Assembly: GCA_019634275.1 (NCBI GenBank) | Contig: JAHQVP010000054.1 | Coordinates: 1-32,136 of the forward strand | Length of the DNA: 32,136 nucleotides | Origin: Saprospiraceae bacterium | GTDB taxonomy: Bacteria > Bacteroidota > Bacteroidia > Chitinophagales > Saprospiraceae | Reading direction: 5' to 3' | Shown here: piece by piece, positions 1-8,411 of the stretch | Layout of the letters: every line of letters starts with the position of its first letter | Position numbering within the stretch: the first letter of the stretch is position 1 | Made by a program: the position numbers and the translations under genes | The notes under the pieces: generated by a model | Told to the model about the DNA's origin: nothing | Seen by the model: the letters and a program-made list of their open reading frames with translations, nothing else | The model's database searches: none

Positions 1-3000
1 GGCACCCATTCTTGATCACTTCTATTGACGTATAGAGGCCAGCAGGAAAACTGTCTAGCACAAGTCGTCCACTGGGATCAGCAAAGAGCAAGGTATCGTC
101 TTGTTGCATTCCGTCCCAGATGTAGCTTAGCAAGTAACTTAATCCTGGATCCAATCCGCCCACTTCGAATGTGCCATCAGGAGGATCGCAGGACTGTAAC
201 GGAACGACCTTATCCAATATCGGCTGTGGCGCATCTACGCCAGAGTTTTGTATCAAAAATGTGGCGGGCAAGGATTGACACCCATTAAGTTCAAGTACGA
301 CAGCAGTGTAAGTTCCTGCGGGTAAGCCAGATAGCGCGATCTGCCCCTGAGCATCGGACCAAATGGATCTGCTGATGGGCACACCAAGGGAGTCAAAAGA
401 CAAATCAAAACGCGACACGGGAGGTAAAGATCCCGCAAGGATAGCACCGTTAGGGACAAGACAAGATGTTAAATCAGCACTTACTAGCATGGGGAACAAA
501 CGCCCTGAACTGCTCAGCGCAACCGATTGGCTTCTCGAAACACATCCATTCTCCTGTACCCTCAGATTTTCGTAGAGGCCGACGGGCAAGTTATCAATCG
601 AAATTTGCCCTCCTACAGCCCCGATCTGCAAGGTGTCTTCTGTCCCTGCACTGGTATAGATCACTTCATAGAGTTCCTGGTCTTTTAAATCTGTGAGAAG
701 AATGCTGCCGTCTGATGCAGCACAGTCAGAGGGGTCGGTCGGAAAGACGTTGAAAGAAGGGGCTTCCTGTGCGGTGAGTACTAGGGACATGGGATTGGAA
801 CTACACCCATTAAGTCTCAGTACGATGTTCTCGTAAAATCCCACCTCAAGATTCGTCACTGCAGCTGTGCCTGCAGGTGAAGACCCGATATTGAACGTTT
901 GAATGGCTCCCCCATCCACACTGTACTCGATAGACAATGTGGTAGCCGGAGGAATATTACTGATTTGAATCTCTCCATTGTTGCTGCTGCAAGCAGTAGG
1001 ATCCACGCCCGACAAAATCAGATCTGTCAACACCGGATCACTAAGATCTGCATCAAAGGTTTGTGAGCGACAACCATCAAAAACCACCGCAATCTGCTCG
1101 TATCTTCCCGCCGATAGATTCATCAGAGCGATTTGTGCAAAATCCTCATCACTGCGTAATACTTGAGTGGTCTTGACGCCCTCAAATACATATTCCACTG
1201 TGTATTCTACGTCACTAAATTCTACTTGCAGCACCAGGAAGCCATCCGACCCACCGCAGGAAGTAGGACCATTAGCTGCGGCGATACTAAGCGGCGGGGG
1301 ATCGCTCTGCGTCACCATGACTACCTCATCGCTTACACCGGACACACAGGCAGTCATCACATCCTCTACACGAAAGTTGGAATAGCGTCCGGCAAGAGCG
1401 CTGATGGCAATGGCCCCTTCTGTATCGCTGGACAACACCGCTGATCGTTCTGCCCCTTCCTCTTCGTAACGCACATTGTATTCAGTGTTGGGACTCAGCT
1501 CGCTGAGATTGATCATCCCAGGGGCACCACAAACAGTGGCTGCCAGGGAAGACAACAGGAAGGTAATCGCAGCTGGTCTCATTAGTATTATCTCATCTGT
1601 GTATAACGCTGAGGAGCACGAAGTTACTCCATCTATCAATAAGAAATTCTGATATCTGCCATCAGGCAAAAGCAACTCGATCTCTCCCCAACCATTGCTT
1701 CGTCGCACCTCAAGGCTTTCACGACCATCATGCTGAAAATGAATGATAAACTCCCGATCTTCAGGAAGACCTTTCAACACCATACCGGATGGATCTGAAC
1801 AGCCTTGCGCAACCATGGGCGAAAGATCGACATCGAATGGACCCACCTGTTCGAAATGTATGGTGGTATCGCGCACAGAGGATCGACAACCACTTTCGAG
1901 ATCCATGACCTGGAAATCTGAATAACTTCCATGGGCCAATGACAGCTGTACCTTGCCCAGAGCATCAGCCGTTGTGTCCTCCAAGATCCAATCGTTACTG
2001 CTTTTAAAGCGTACTTGGTACGTCTTGAGGGCAACCAAGTCTTCGATGAAGACAATCCCTGTAGTACTGCAACCCTCGGGCGACATTGCTCGTATGGTGG
2101 GTGCTGGTATCTGGGGGGCTTCCAAGATAATTTCCTCTTCCATCAGTGGTGCCCGACATCCAGATCGCACCTGCAAAAGGGAAAAGTGAGAGTAAACACC
2201 TGCAGGAAGCGAAAGCATTATGATTCCTCCGCCGTTGGTTCTGGCCATGCTGCTTTGGTTGCGACCATCAGCCCTATACTCAATCTCATAGCTGGTATGA
2301 CGTTCCAAGCCTTCAATCGCTATCGCTCCATCGGCCAGACAGGTGACAGGCCTTACACTTCGATACCGGGCAGTGATGGGTGCCGGTCCCTTCAATCGAA
2401 CGTATCCTGCTCTGGTCGCAGAGAAACAAAGCGTGCCCTGGTCTTGCACATGAAAATCAGCATACGCGCCATCCGGGAGAAAAAGCGAAACGTTGCCATG
2501 GGCATTCGACATCTCGGTGGCGCTCATCCTGCCCCCGTCGGCAAGAAAATTTACACGATAGACTTTGTCGGCATCAAGTCCATCTAGCATGACTTGTCCC
2601 AGCGCCTTGCAGTTCTCCCGGTCAACCGCAATGATGTCGGCAATTTCTGGAGGGATGGGTTCCCCTATGGTATAAACTTTGGTCATCTTCTCTGATGAGC
2701 ATTGTGTGGTCTCATGTGTAACCTGGATGTTTTTATAGTTACCGATGGGCATCTGTGTCAACTCCAGCTTTCCTCTTCGAGCACTTATCCCTTCCTGAGC
2801 ATTAAACTTTCCGTTATGTTCGTAGGAGATGGAATACCTTTCGTTTCGACGCAAACCCGTCACCCGAATAATGCCTAGTCCACCACACTGCGGAGCATCT
2901 ATGACCGCAATTGATCCTATCCTCGGCCGAGTCGGTCCTTCAATGAAGTAGGTACCTCTTTGAATCGGGGACGAACATTCTGTGGACAGGTTCATCACTT

Positions 3001-3425
3001 GAATGTTTTCATAGCGCCCAATATTCAGGCCCGATAGCTCCAGAGTCCCCTGCTTTGCCAGCACTTCATCCCTGGTCTTCTCGGCACCGTCATGATCGAA
3101 TGTGATGACATATTGTCCATCCTGTAAGAGGCCCTGCAACAAGAGTGTGCCGGTTCCACCACAGGTCTCGGCATCGAATGGTACAATCTGGTCGATTTCG
3201 GGTGGCAGTGGTTCATTGATCTCGACGCGATGCGGCCACTTCGCCATGCAGCCCAAATCATCTCGCTCTCGTATCTGCACATGATAGGATCCGGCAAACA
3301 CGGCTGGAAACACAGGAGACTCCTGCCAAGATGCACCACTATTGATCGAGTATTCGAGATTGTAACCACTTGCCAATATGGAAACCTGGGTCGATCCTCC
3401 GCAAATCATCGGGTCAGCGAGATTG
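1..3425 (-). repeat. Tandem protein-level repeats (about 13 units, about 270 bp each)
   Basis: Within the giant secreted protein, units begin (reading down the minus strand) near 3425, 3210, 2938, 2656, 2383, 2117, 1843, 1577, 1301, 1037, 763, 505 and 240; the last is cut by the edge. The shared pattern is a Cys, a Gly-containing turn, a GL or similar pair, Y-x-V/I-x-F/Y, often DG or NG, a middle G-x-x-x-L strand, then P/A-x-G-x-Y and a Cys-rich turn (C-S/R-S), ending in a Pro-rich linker. Units 2-4 share the linker PPEI/RPRI and NIQV near the end, so they look like the most recent duplications. The first unit is the most divergent. The DNA has diverged enough that the repeats are obvious only after translation. 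Confidence 0.75.
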
Positions 3426-4024
3426 GGAGCATCTAGAAACTTGGGCTTATAGTCGTGACGGCCCAAACCACTCAAATCATCACGACTGGAACCTATCCAC
3501 TCACTCCTCAGCGTCGGAAAAGCACATGACTGGCCTGGATCCTGTGACACCCCTTCTCCCAGGCATGGCCTGCGTCGCAGGGTGCGGTCCACAGTACTCA
3601 TCCCGCCAGAACTCCACCCTGAACCGGGGTCGCATCCAATATTGCCAAAGAGGTCAACCAGTCTATCGGTACTTCCCTTTATAATGGCAACTGCATCGTT
3701 GCCATTATGGCCTGCCGTAAACGTTTGATCGGCCCCAGAAAAACCCATTCCAGCTTCGCAGACCACATGCACATGACCAGGAGCGAGGGATCCCGACAAG
3801 TTGGATTTGACACTAAAAGTCTCGCTGCCATTGGCATAAATAACCAACCGGTAATTCGAAGCATCCAAATCAATGGAGGATGAAGTGGGATTGAATATTT
3901 CGATGCACTTATTCCTACCCGAACCTTCAACATACTCACTTATGATGAGGTCTCTCTGGCCGTGCAGTGGCAACTGGCACAGGAGTACTAGATAGATGGC
4001 ATGTTTGAACAAGTACGATGGCAT
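1..4024 (-). CDS. Giant secreted lamin-tail-domain protein with tandem two-cysteine repeats (C-terminus beyond window)
   Basis: An uninterrupted minus-strand reading frame runs from the ATG at 4022-4024 to the window edge: 1,341 complete codons and no stop. Residues 1-23 form a signal peptide (hydrophobic IYLVLLCQLPL, then HGQ). Residues about 25-190 match the lamin tail domain of secreted Bacteroidota proteins: LIISEYVEGSG near the start, then IEIFNPT, a YANG strand, GHNGNDAVAI, the NIGCDPGSGW stretch, and GLGRH at the end. From about residue 200 come about 13 tandem repeats of 85-95 residues, each with a Cys near its start and another near its end. I could not assign the repeats to a named family; they look like beta-sandwich (Ig- or SprB-like) modules. 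The likely location is the cell surface or outside the cell, perhaps exported by type IX secretion, but the C-terminal sorting domain that would show this lies outside the window. No function is assigned. The gene is divergent from lysS. Confidence 0.85.
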   Translation of the reverse strand, partial: MPSYLFKHAIYLVLLCQLPLHGQRDLIISEYVEGSGRNKCIEIFNPTSSSIDLDASNYRLVIYANGSETFSVKSNLSGSLAPGHVHVVCEAGMGFSGADQTFTAGHNGNDAVAIIKGSTDRLVDLFGNIGCDPGSGWSSGGMSTVDRTLRRRPCLGEGVSQDPGQSCAFPTLRSEWIGSSRDDLSGLGRHDYKPKFLDAPNLADPMICGGSTQVSILASGYNLEYSINSGASWQESPVFPAVFAGSYHVQIRERDDLGCMAKWPHRVEINEPLPPEIDQIVPFDAETCGGTGTLLLQGLLQDGQYVITFDHDGAEKTRDEVLAKQGTLELSGLNIGRYENIQVMNLSTECSSPIQRGTYFIEGPTRPRIGSIAVIDAPQCGGLGIIRVTGLRRNERYSISYEHNGKFNAQEGISARRGKLELTQMPIGNYKNIQVTHETTQCSSEKMTKVYTIGEPIPPEIADIIAVDRENCKALGQVMLDGLDADKVYRVNFLADGGRMSATEMSNAHGNVSLFLPDGAYADFHVQDQGTLCFSATRAGYVRLKGPAPITARYRSVRPVTCLADGAIAIEGLERHTSYEIEYRADGRNQSSMARTNGGGIIMLSLPAGVYSHFSLLQVRSGCRAPLMEEEIILEAPQIPAPTIRAMSPEGCSTTGIVFIEDLVALKTYQVRFKSSNDWILEDTTADALGKVQLSLAHGSYSDFQVMDLESGCRSSVRDTTIHFEQVGPFDVDLSPMVAQGCSDPSGMVLKGLPEDREFIIHFQHDGRESLEVRRSNGWGEIELLLPDGRYQNFLLIDGVTSCSSALYTDEIILMRPAAITFLLSSLAATVCGAPGMINLSELSPNTEYNVRYEEEGAERSAVLSSDTEGAIAISALAGRYSNFRVEDVMTACVSGVSDEVVMVTQSDPPPLSIAAANGPTSCGGSDGFLVLQVEFSDVEYTVEYVFEGVKTTQVLRSDEDFAQIALMNLSAGRYEQIAVVFDGCRSQTFDADLSDPVLTDLILSGVDPTACSSNNGEIQISNIPPATTLSIEYSVDGGAIQTFNIGSSPAGTAAVTNLEVGFYENIVLRLNGCSSNPMSLVLTAQEAPSFNVFPTDPSDCAASDGSILLTDLKDQELYEVIYTSAGTEDTLQIGAVGGQISIDNLPVGLYENLRVQENGCVSRSQSVALSSSGRLFPMLVSADLTSCLVPNGAILAGSLPPVSRFDLSFDSLGVPISRSIWSDAQGQIALSGLPAGTYTAVVLELNGCQSLPATFLIQNSGVDAPQPILDKVVPLQSCDPPDGTFEVGGLDPGLSYLLSYIWDGMQQDDTLLFADPSGRLVLDSFPAGLYTSIEVIKNGC

Positions 4025-4145
4025 ACTTTTCCAAGCAGATGGTGGTGTAGCCATCAAAATACATGATCCCCACGAAACCTTCGAAGATCTGGAAGGAATT
4101 CTCGCTAAAATCCTTGGGATAAGTATAGCAGTAAGGTGAAAGATC

Positions 4146-4153
4146 TATTTTTG
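4146..4153 (+). promoter_or_regulatory. lysS promoter -7 element and ribosome binding site
   Basis: TATTTTTG is an exact match to the Bacteroidota -7 consensus TAnnTTTG, 23 nt before the lysS ATG. AAAAGGA at 4164-4170 is a purine-rich ribosome binding site six bases before the ATG. I see no good -33 TTTG at the usual spacing. Confidence 0.5.
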
Positions 4154-4176
4154 CGCTCCATTTAAAAGGAATAGTC

Positions 4177-5703
4177 ATGGAGCGAACCCTTAGTGAACAG
4201 GAGCTGGTGAGACGTCAATCCCTGGAACAAATACGAGCACTCGGCATTGATCCCTACCCGGCAGCATTGTTTCCCATTAGTCACCGGGCACACACCATCA
4301 AGGATGAGTTTACCGACGGCAGCACTGCTTTTGAAGAGGTCTGCCTGGCCGGCCGACTCATGATGCGACGCATTATGGGCAAGGCATCGTTCGCTGAACT
4401 CCAAGACAGCAGTGGACGCATTCAGCTCTATGTCTCTCGGGATGACATCTGCTCTGGAGAAGATAAAACACTCTACAATACCGTTTTCAAAAAGCTGCTT
4501 GACATCGGTGATTTCATCGGGGTCAAAGGATTTGTCTTTAAGACTAAAGTAGGCGAAACCACCATCCACGTCAAGGAACTTACCTTACTAAGCAAAAGCC
4601 TAAGGCCATTGCCCATTGTCAAAACCAAGATTGATGAAGAAACAGGAAAGGAGGTCACCTATGATGCCTTTACCGACCCGGAACTCCGTTACCGCCAACG
4701 GTATGTCGATTTAGTGGTCAATCCTTCCGTACGAAACCACTTTGAAACGCGCAGTAGACTGATCAAAACCATGCGCTCCTTTTTTGACCAGCGGGGTTGG
4801 ATGGAAGTAGAAACCCCCATTTTACAGCCCATTCATGGGGGTGCAAGTGCACGGCCATTTGCCACGCATCACAACACCTTGGACATGCCCCTCTACATGC
4901 GGATCGCTAATGAATTGTACTTAAAGCGGCTCATTGTCGGAGGCTACGAAGGGGTGTATGAGATAGGCAAGATGTTTCGCAATGAAGGAATGGATCGCAC
5001 CCACAATCCTGAATTTACGATGATGGAAATCTATGTAGCGTACAAAGACTACATCTGGATGATGGAAATGGTGGAACAGTTGATCAATACCATTTGTCAA
5101 GAAGTGACGGGTGGTGAGACCGTCCAGGTAGGTGAAGACAGCATCCACTTTACCCTTCCTTTTAGAAGATTGCCGATGCTGGAAGCCATCAAGGAGTATG
5201 CAGGCGTAGACATCAGTGATATGGATGAGTCAGCGATAAGACTTGCTTGCAAGGAACTTGGTGTCGAAGTAGAAGCTTCGGCAGGCAAAGGCAAATTGAT
5301 TGATGCTCTTTTTGGCGAAAAAGTGGAACCCCACCTCCTGCAACCGACCTACATAACAGATTATCCGGTAGAATTGTCGCCCCTGGCGAAGAAGCACCGC
5401 AGTAAAGAAGGCCTTGTGGAGCGATACGAGCTCTTTATCAATCGTCAAGAAATCGCGAACGCATACTCTGAGCTTAATGATCCCATCGATCAGCAACAAC
5501 GCTTTGAAGATCAGCTTCGACTCGCGGCAGGGGGAGACGACGAAGCCATGGCGATGGATCACGACTATGTCCGTGCTCTGGAATATGGGATGCCTCCAAC
5601 GAGTGGCCTAGGGATTGGGATCGATCGTCTGGTCATGTTGATGACCAATCAAACCTCCATTCAGGAGGTTATCTTCTTTCCCCAGATGAAGGCCGAGTTC
5701 TAG
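4177..5703 (+). CDS. lysS: Lysyl-tRNA synthetase, class II
   Basis: This cytoplasmic enzyme charges tRNA-Lys with lysine using ATP. The 508-residue length is normal for bacterial class II LysRS. The N-terminal OB-fold anticodon-binding domain (about residues 50-150) includes LAGRLMMRRIMGKASFAELQ. The class II core follows. Motif 1 lies around RGWMEVETPIL; motif 2 is FRNEGMDRTHNPEFTMME from residue 267, which is diagnostic for this family; motif 3 is GLGIGIDRLVML from residue 477. The ATG at 4177 has a good ribosome binding site and a -7 promoter element just upstream. The stop TAG (5701-5703) overlaps the stop of the convergent hlyIII gene within the tetranucleotide CTAG. Nothing in the sequence suggests loss of function. 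Confidence 0.97.
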   Translation: MERTLSEQELVRRQSLEQIRALGIDPYPAALFPISHRAHTIKDEFTDGSTAFEEVCLAGRLMMRRIMGKASFAELQDSSGRIQLYVSRDDICSGEDKTLYNTVFKKLLDIGDFIGVKGFVFKTKVGETTIHVKELTLLSKSLRPLPIVKTKIDEETGKEVTYDAFTDPELRYRQRYVDLVVNPSVRNHFETRSRLIKTMRSFFDQRGWMEVETPILQPIHGGASARPFATHHNTLDMPLYMRIANELYLKRLIVGGYEGVYEIGKMFRNEGMDRTHNPEFTMMEIYVAYKDYIWMMEMVEQLINTICQEVTGGETVQVGEDSIHFTLPFRRLPMLEAIKEYAGVDISDMDESAIRLACKELGVEVEASAGKGKLIDALFGEKVEPHLLQPTYITDYPVELSPLAKKHRSKEGLVERYELFINRQEIANAYSELNDPIDQQQRFEDQLRLAAGGDDEAMAMDHDYVRALEYGMPPTSGLGIGIDRLVMLMTNQTSIQEVIFFPQMKAEF

Positions 5704-6320
5704 ACGATGGAGGAAACAGCGGCAAAATGAGCACCCGCAGCCGCCAGTACAAAAAGATGCCATATGGTGTGAAACCACCGACGATGGTCGTTGGCATAAA
5801 AGTATACGCCAATGGTATAGAGCAGCCCTCCGATGAGAATCAGGGTAAAGGTATATGCAGATAACTGATCAAAGATCAACCAGACCGTAACCAGTCCCAA
5901 CCAACCCAGTAGCACATAGAACACGAGGGAGATCCAAGGCCATCTTCGCATACCACTAATTTTGTAGGCAGTTCCAATCAAAACAAGCGTAAACATCCCC
6001 ATGAAGTAGGGAACACCTTCCATGCCCGGAAGGACACCAAGTAAGAAAGGTGCATTCGAACCTAAAATGAAATAGTAAATGGAAATGTGGTCCACCTTCC
6101 TCCAAATGGCTTTTCGATGGCCATGGGTAACCCAATGATATATGCTGGACGCAGCAAATACAAAAGCAAAAGACAATGCATAAAACCATATGCCTCGGGT
6201 CATCCATACGTCACCCTGCACTTTTTCGATCAGTGTGCTTCCCACCACCAAAATGAAAATGAGCCCAAGAAAATGCGTAAGAAAATGGGCTCGCTCTTCT
6301 TGGTGATCAAATCGACGCAC
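5700..6320 (-). CDS. Hemolysin III / PAQR-family seven-helix membrane protein
   Basis: A polytopic inner-membrane protein of the hemolysin III (YqfA/PAQR) family, with about seven hydrophobic helices. Family marks include EERAHFLTHFLG at the N-terminus, SSIYHW in the second helix, DHISIYYFI, and FHTIWHLFVLAAAGAHF near the C-terminus; the spaced histidines and aspartate match the metal-site residues of PAQR proteins. The bacterial function is poorly known, and the haemolysin name is historical. There is no ATG start. I chose the GTG at 6318-6320 because AGGGAAGAAGAG lies just before it and the family normally starts about here. An alternative TTG at 6345-6347 would overlap psd by 17 bases. The gene lies directly downstream of psd and is probably co-transcribed with it. 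Its stop overlaps the lysS stop. Confidence 0.88.
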   Translation of the reverse strand: MRRFDHQEERAHFLTHFLGLIFILVVGSTLIEKVQGDVWMTRGIWFYALSFAFVFAASSIYHWVTHGHRKAIWRKVDHISIYYFILGSNAPFLLGVLPGMEGVPYFMGMFTLVLIGTAYKISGMRRWPWISLVFYVLLGWLGLVTVWLIFDQLSAYTFTLILIGGLLYTIGVYFYANDHRRWFHTIWHLFVLAAAGAHFAAVSSIV

Positions 6321-6330
6321 CTCTTCTTCC

Positions 6331-6981
6331 CTATCCAATCCTGGCAATTTTGCTTACGCCGCCGATTAGCCGCTCATTGGGCTCTACCAGCACCTCCCAA
6401 TGCAACGGCAGAAAAATATCTACTCGACTACCAAACTTTATAAACCCCATCTCTTGCCCTTGCGTTGCTTCCACATCTACTACTCCATAGTTGACAATGC
6501 GTCGAGCAAGGGCGCCTGCGATTTGTCTGACCAAGACCTTAGTCGAGTTCATTTGGTAGCCCAGACTCATACGTTCGTTTTCGCTAGAAGACTTAGGATG
6601 CCATGCCACCAGATACTTGCCTGGGTGGTGCATTTTATAAACCATTCGGGCGGAGATCGGATGCCAGTTGATGTGTACATTAAGTGGCGACATGAAGACA
6701 CTAATTTGTCGACAAGGTCCTTGGACAAATTCACTCTCTGTGACCTTTTCAATAACCACAACCTTCCCGTCACAGGGGCTGATGACTGCCTCAGGTGCCT
6801 CTACAAAAGTGCGCTGAGGAATACGAAAGAAAGACAGGATCAGCAGCTCAAAGATAAGCGCCAATATCCAAGTAACAATCGCCCATTGCGGAGCAAAGAC
6901 ATACGTAAGAATAATGACCAGGACACTAGCAGCTACCGTATACATGATCGTCGAAAATCCTTCCTTATGTATGCCTCGCAT
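6331..6981 (-). CDS. psd: Phosphatidylserine decarboxylase (short, archaeal-type)
   Basis: Converts phosphatidylserine to phosphatidylethanolamine at the inner membrane, using a pyruvoyl group made by self-cleavage. At 216 residues it belongs to the short family common in Bacteroidota. Two N-terminal membrane segments (about residues 10-50) precede the catalytic domain, which has EAVISPCDGKV, FMSPLNVHINWHP and the processing site FGS (Gly184-Ser185); the serine would become the pyruvoyl residue. The ATG lies two bases after the cdsA stop, so the two are translated from one message. Together they supply CDP-diacylglycerol and the last step to phosphatidylethanolamine; the intermediate PssA enzyme is not in this window. 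Confidence 0.94.
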   Translation of the reverse strand: MRGIHKEGFSTIMYTVAASVLVIILTYVFAPQWAIVTWILALIFELLILSFFRIPQRTFVEAPEAVISPCDGKVVVIEKVTESEFVQGPCRQISVFMSPLNVHINWHPISARMVYKMHHPGKYLVAWHPKSSSENERMSLGYQMNSTKVLVRQIAGALARRIVNYGVVDVEATQGQEMGFIKFGSRVDIFLPLHWEVLVEPNERLIGGVSKIARIG

Positions 6982-6983
6982 CC

Positions 6984-7799
6984 TTAGTGAGGTTTAATTA
7001 TCATCAAGTACAATCCAATCAAAGGTACACAGAAGAGCAACGAGTCAAACCGATCCAGAAACCCCCCGTGTCCAGGAAGAACGGATCCCGAGTCCTTTAT
7101 CTTTTGCAGCCGCTTAAATTGTGACTCCAACAAGTCACCAAAAGTACCACCAATCCCAACCAACAGGCCCATACCCACGAGCTCCCAGAGGGTAAAATGA
7201 GGATTTAGGGCTGCGAATAGAACTCCCACCAGGGCACAGGACACCCAGCCACCTATTGTTCCTTCCCAGGTCTTGCCTGGAGAAATATTAGGCGACAATT
7301 TCGTCCTCCCAATAGACTTTCCGACAAAGTACGCCATGGTGTCATTTATCCAAATGAATCCCAGGACAATCAAAACGATAAAGGACTCATAAGATCCAAA
7401 CCACTGTGCATAAATGAAAAGTAGTGCGAATGGGAACACGCTGTAGAGAGGATATAACAGAAAGTACTGCAACTTCAGTCCTGCCCAACCAAGGACAAAT
7501 GCGACGATCAAATACAGTGAAAAGCAACTGGCCAAAAGGATCGAATAGCGAAGAGCATCATCATCGTCTGGTGCCAGGCTATATAAGGTCAGCGAGACAT
7601 ATACAAACAGCCCCCAAAGCAAAGCCATAGTTCTCCGGGCATCTTTTATCGAAAGAAGTCCCAAGTATTCGTATGAAGTCAACAGAGCAAGTGCACACAG
7701 CAGCAACAAAGCAGGAAAACGTCCAACCAGTATCGGCACCACTATGGCAATGGCAAAAAGTACTCCTGTTATGACCCGTTGTCTCAGTTCCGAAGGCAT
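6984..7799 (-). CDS. cdsA: Phosphatidate cytidylyltransferase (CDP-diacylglycerol synthase)
   Basis: An integral membrane enzyme that makes CDP-diacylglycerol from phosphatidate and CTP, the branch point of phospholipid synthesis. The 271-residue protein has about eight hydrophobic segments. The family signature is near the C-terminus: the stretch SQFKR, LQKIKDSGS, then LPGHGGFLDRFDS. WINDTMAYFVGKSIGRTK and SPGKTWEG are also characteristic. It begins with ATG at 7797-7799 and is the first gene of a cdsA-psd-hlyIII unit. The 256-base upstream region to the divergent cytochrome gene holds its promoter, but I found no exact TAnnTTTG there. Confidence 0.96.
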   Translation of the reverse strand: MPSELRQRVITGVLFAIAIVVPILVGRFPALLLLCALALLTSYEYLGLLSIKDARRTMALLWGLFVYVSLTLYSLAPDDDDALRYSILLASCFSLYLIVAFVLGWAGLKLQYFLLYPLYSVFPFALLFIYAQWFGSYESFIVLIVLGFIWINDTMAYFVGKSIGRTKLSPNISPGKTWEGTIGGWVSCALVGVLFAALNPHFTLWELVGMGLLVGIGGTFGDLLESQFKRLQKIKDSGSVLPGHGGFLDRFDSLLFCVPLIGLYLMIIKPH

Positions 7800-8055
7800 C
7801 CCTGACCAAGGTAGTCAAGTCTACCGACCAAGAAAAGAAATGTATGGGCGTGTCTCGGGAGCTAACGAAATATCCTGGACCCTTGGTGGAGACGCAGACC
7901 TCGTTAAAATCAGATATACAAAATTGAAAAGTCTAAACATTTTAACACATACTCTTGATCATCTTTGTGCAAAAAGAATGCCATCATCTGCAAAAAAAAG
8001 TTAAAGTGTCATGAGGGAGCATTTAGTATATTCATCCCCTAGTCAAGTCAGTACA

Positions 8056-8409
8056 ATGAAAAATATGTTTATAGTTGCATCCGTGTTCCTGGCCCCTTAT
8101 CTCATGGGTTGTGGCGGGGAAGATGCATCCAAAGATGATGCCTCTGCGAAAACACAAAAGGAAGAGCCCGTGGCAGATGCACCTGACGGGGAGAAGATAT
8201 TTAGAACCTATTGCGTCACATGCCATGGTATCGATGGCAAGATGGGCCTCAATGGTGCCAAAGATCTGGGACTTGCAACCACCACGGTAGAAGAACGGAT
8301 TGAGCAGGTGACCAATGGCAAAGGACTCATGACGGCATTCGAAGGCATCCTGACGCCAGAAGAAATCGAAGCCGTTGCTCAGTATACGCTTCAGTTTAAG
8401 ACCGAATAA
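8056..8409 (+). CDS. Lipoprotein class I cytochrome c
   Basis: A small mono-haem cytochrome c attached to the membrane by lipid. Residues 1-17 form a lipoprotein signal peptide ending in the lipobox LMGC, so the mature protein would start at that Cys. An acidic and lysine-rich linker follows, then the haem motif YCVTCHG. The likely sixth ligand is the Met in GLMTAFEG, and PEEIEAVAQYTLQF forms the usual C-terminal helix. The role is probably electron transfer in the cell envelope; the partner is unknown. I chose ATG 8056 because it sits directly at the signal peptide; an in-frame ATG at 8011 would add 15 polar residues before it. anmK follows two bases after the stop. Confidence 0.9.
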   Translation: MKNMFIVASVFLAPYLMGCGGEDASKDDASAKTQKEEPVADAPDGEKIFRTYCVTCHGIDGKMGLNGAKDLGLATTTVEERIEQVTNGKGLMTAFEGILTPEEIEAVAQYTLQFKTE

Positions 8410-8411
8410 CC

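Noticed and set aside
2015-2587. 190-codon plus-strand frame in the left region
   Set aside because: It lies opposite the continuous repeat protein on the minus strand, whose signal peptide, lamin tail domain and regular repeats are convincing; the plus-strand translation shows no family resemblance.
1-3425. CRISPR array or satellite DNA
   Set aside because: The 270-bp periodicity is coding, with conserved amino-acid pattern and diverged DNA; there are no short identical repeats with unique spacers.
5700-6320. Haemolysin/virulence factor
   Set aside because: The hemolysin III name is historical; the protein is a PAQR-type membrane protein found widely in non-pathogens.
7821-7940. 39-codon minus-strand frame upstream of cdsA
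   Set aside because: No ribosome binding site, no recognised homology, and it ends 21 bases before cdsA without coupling; most likely chance in a 256-base promoter region.
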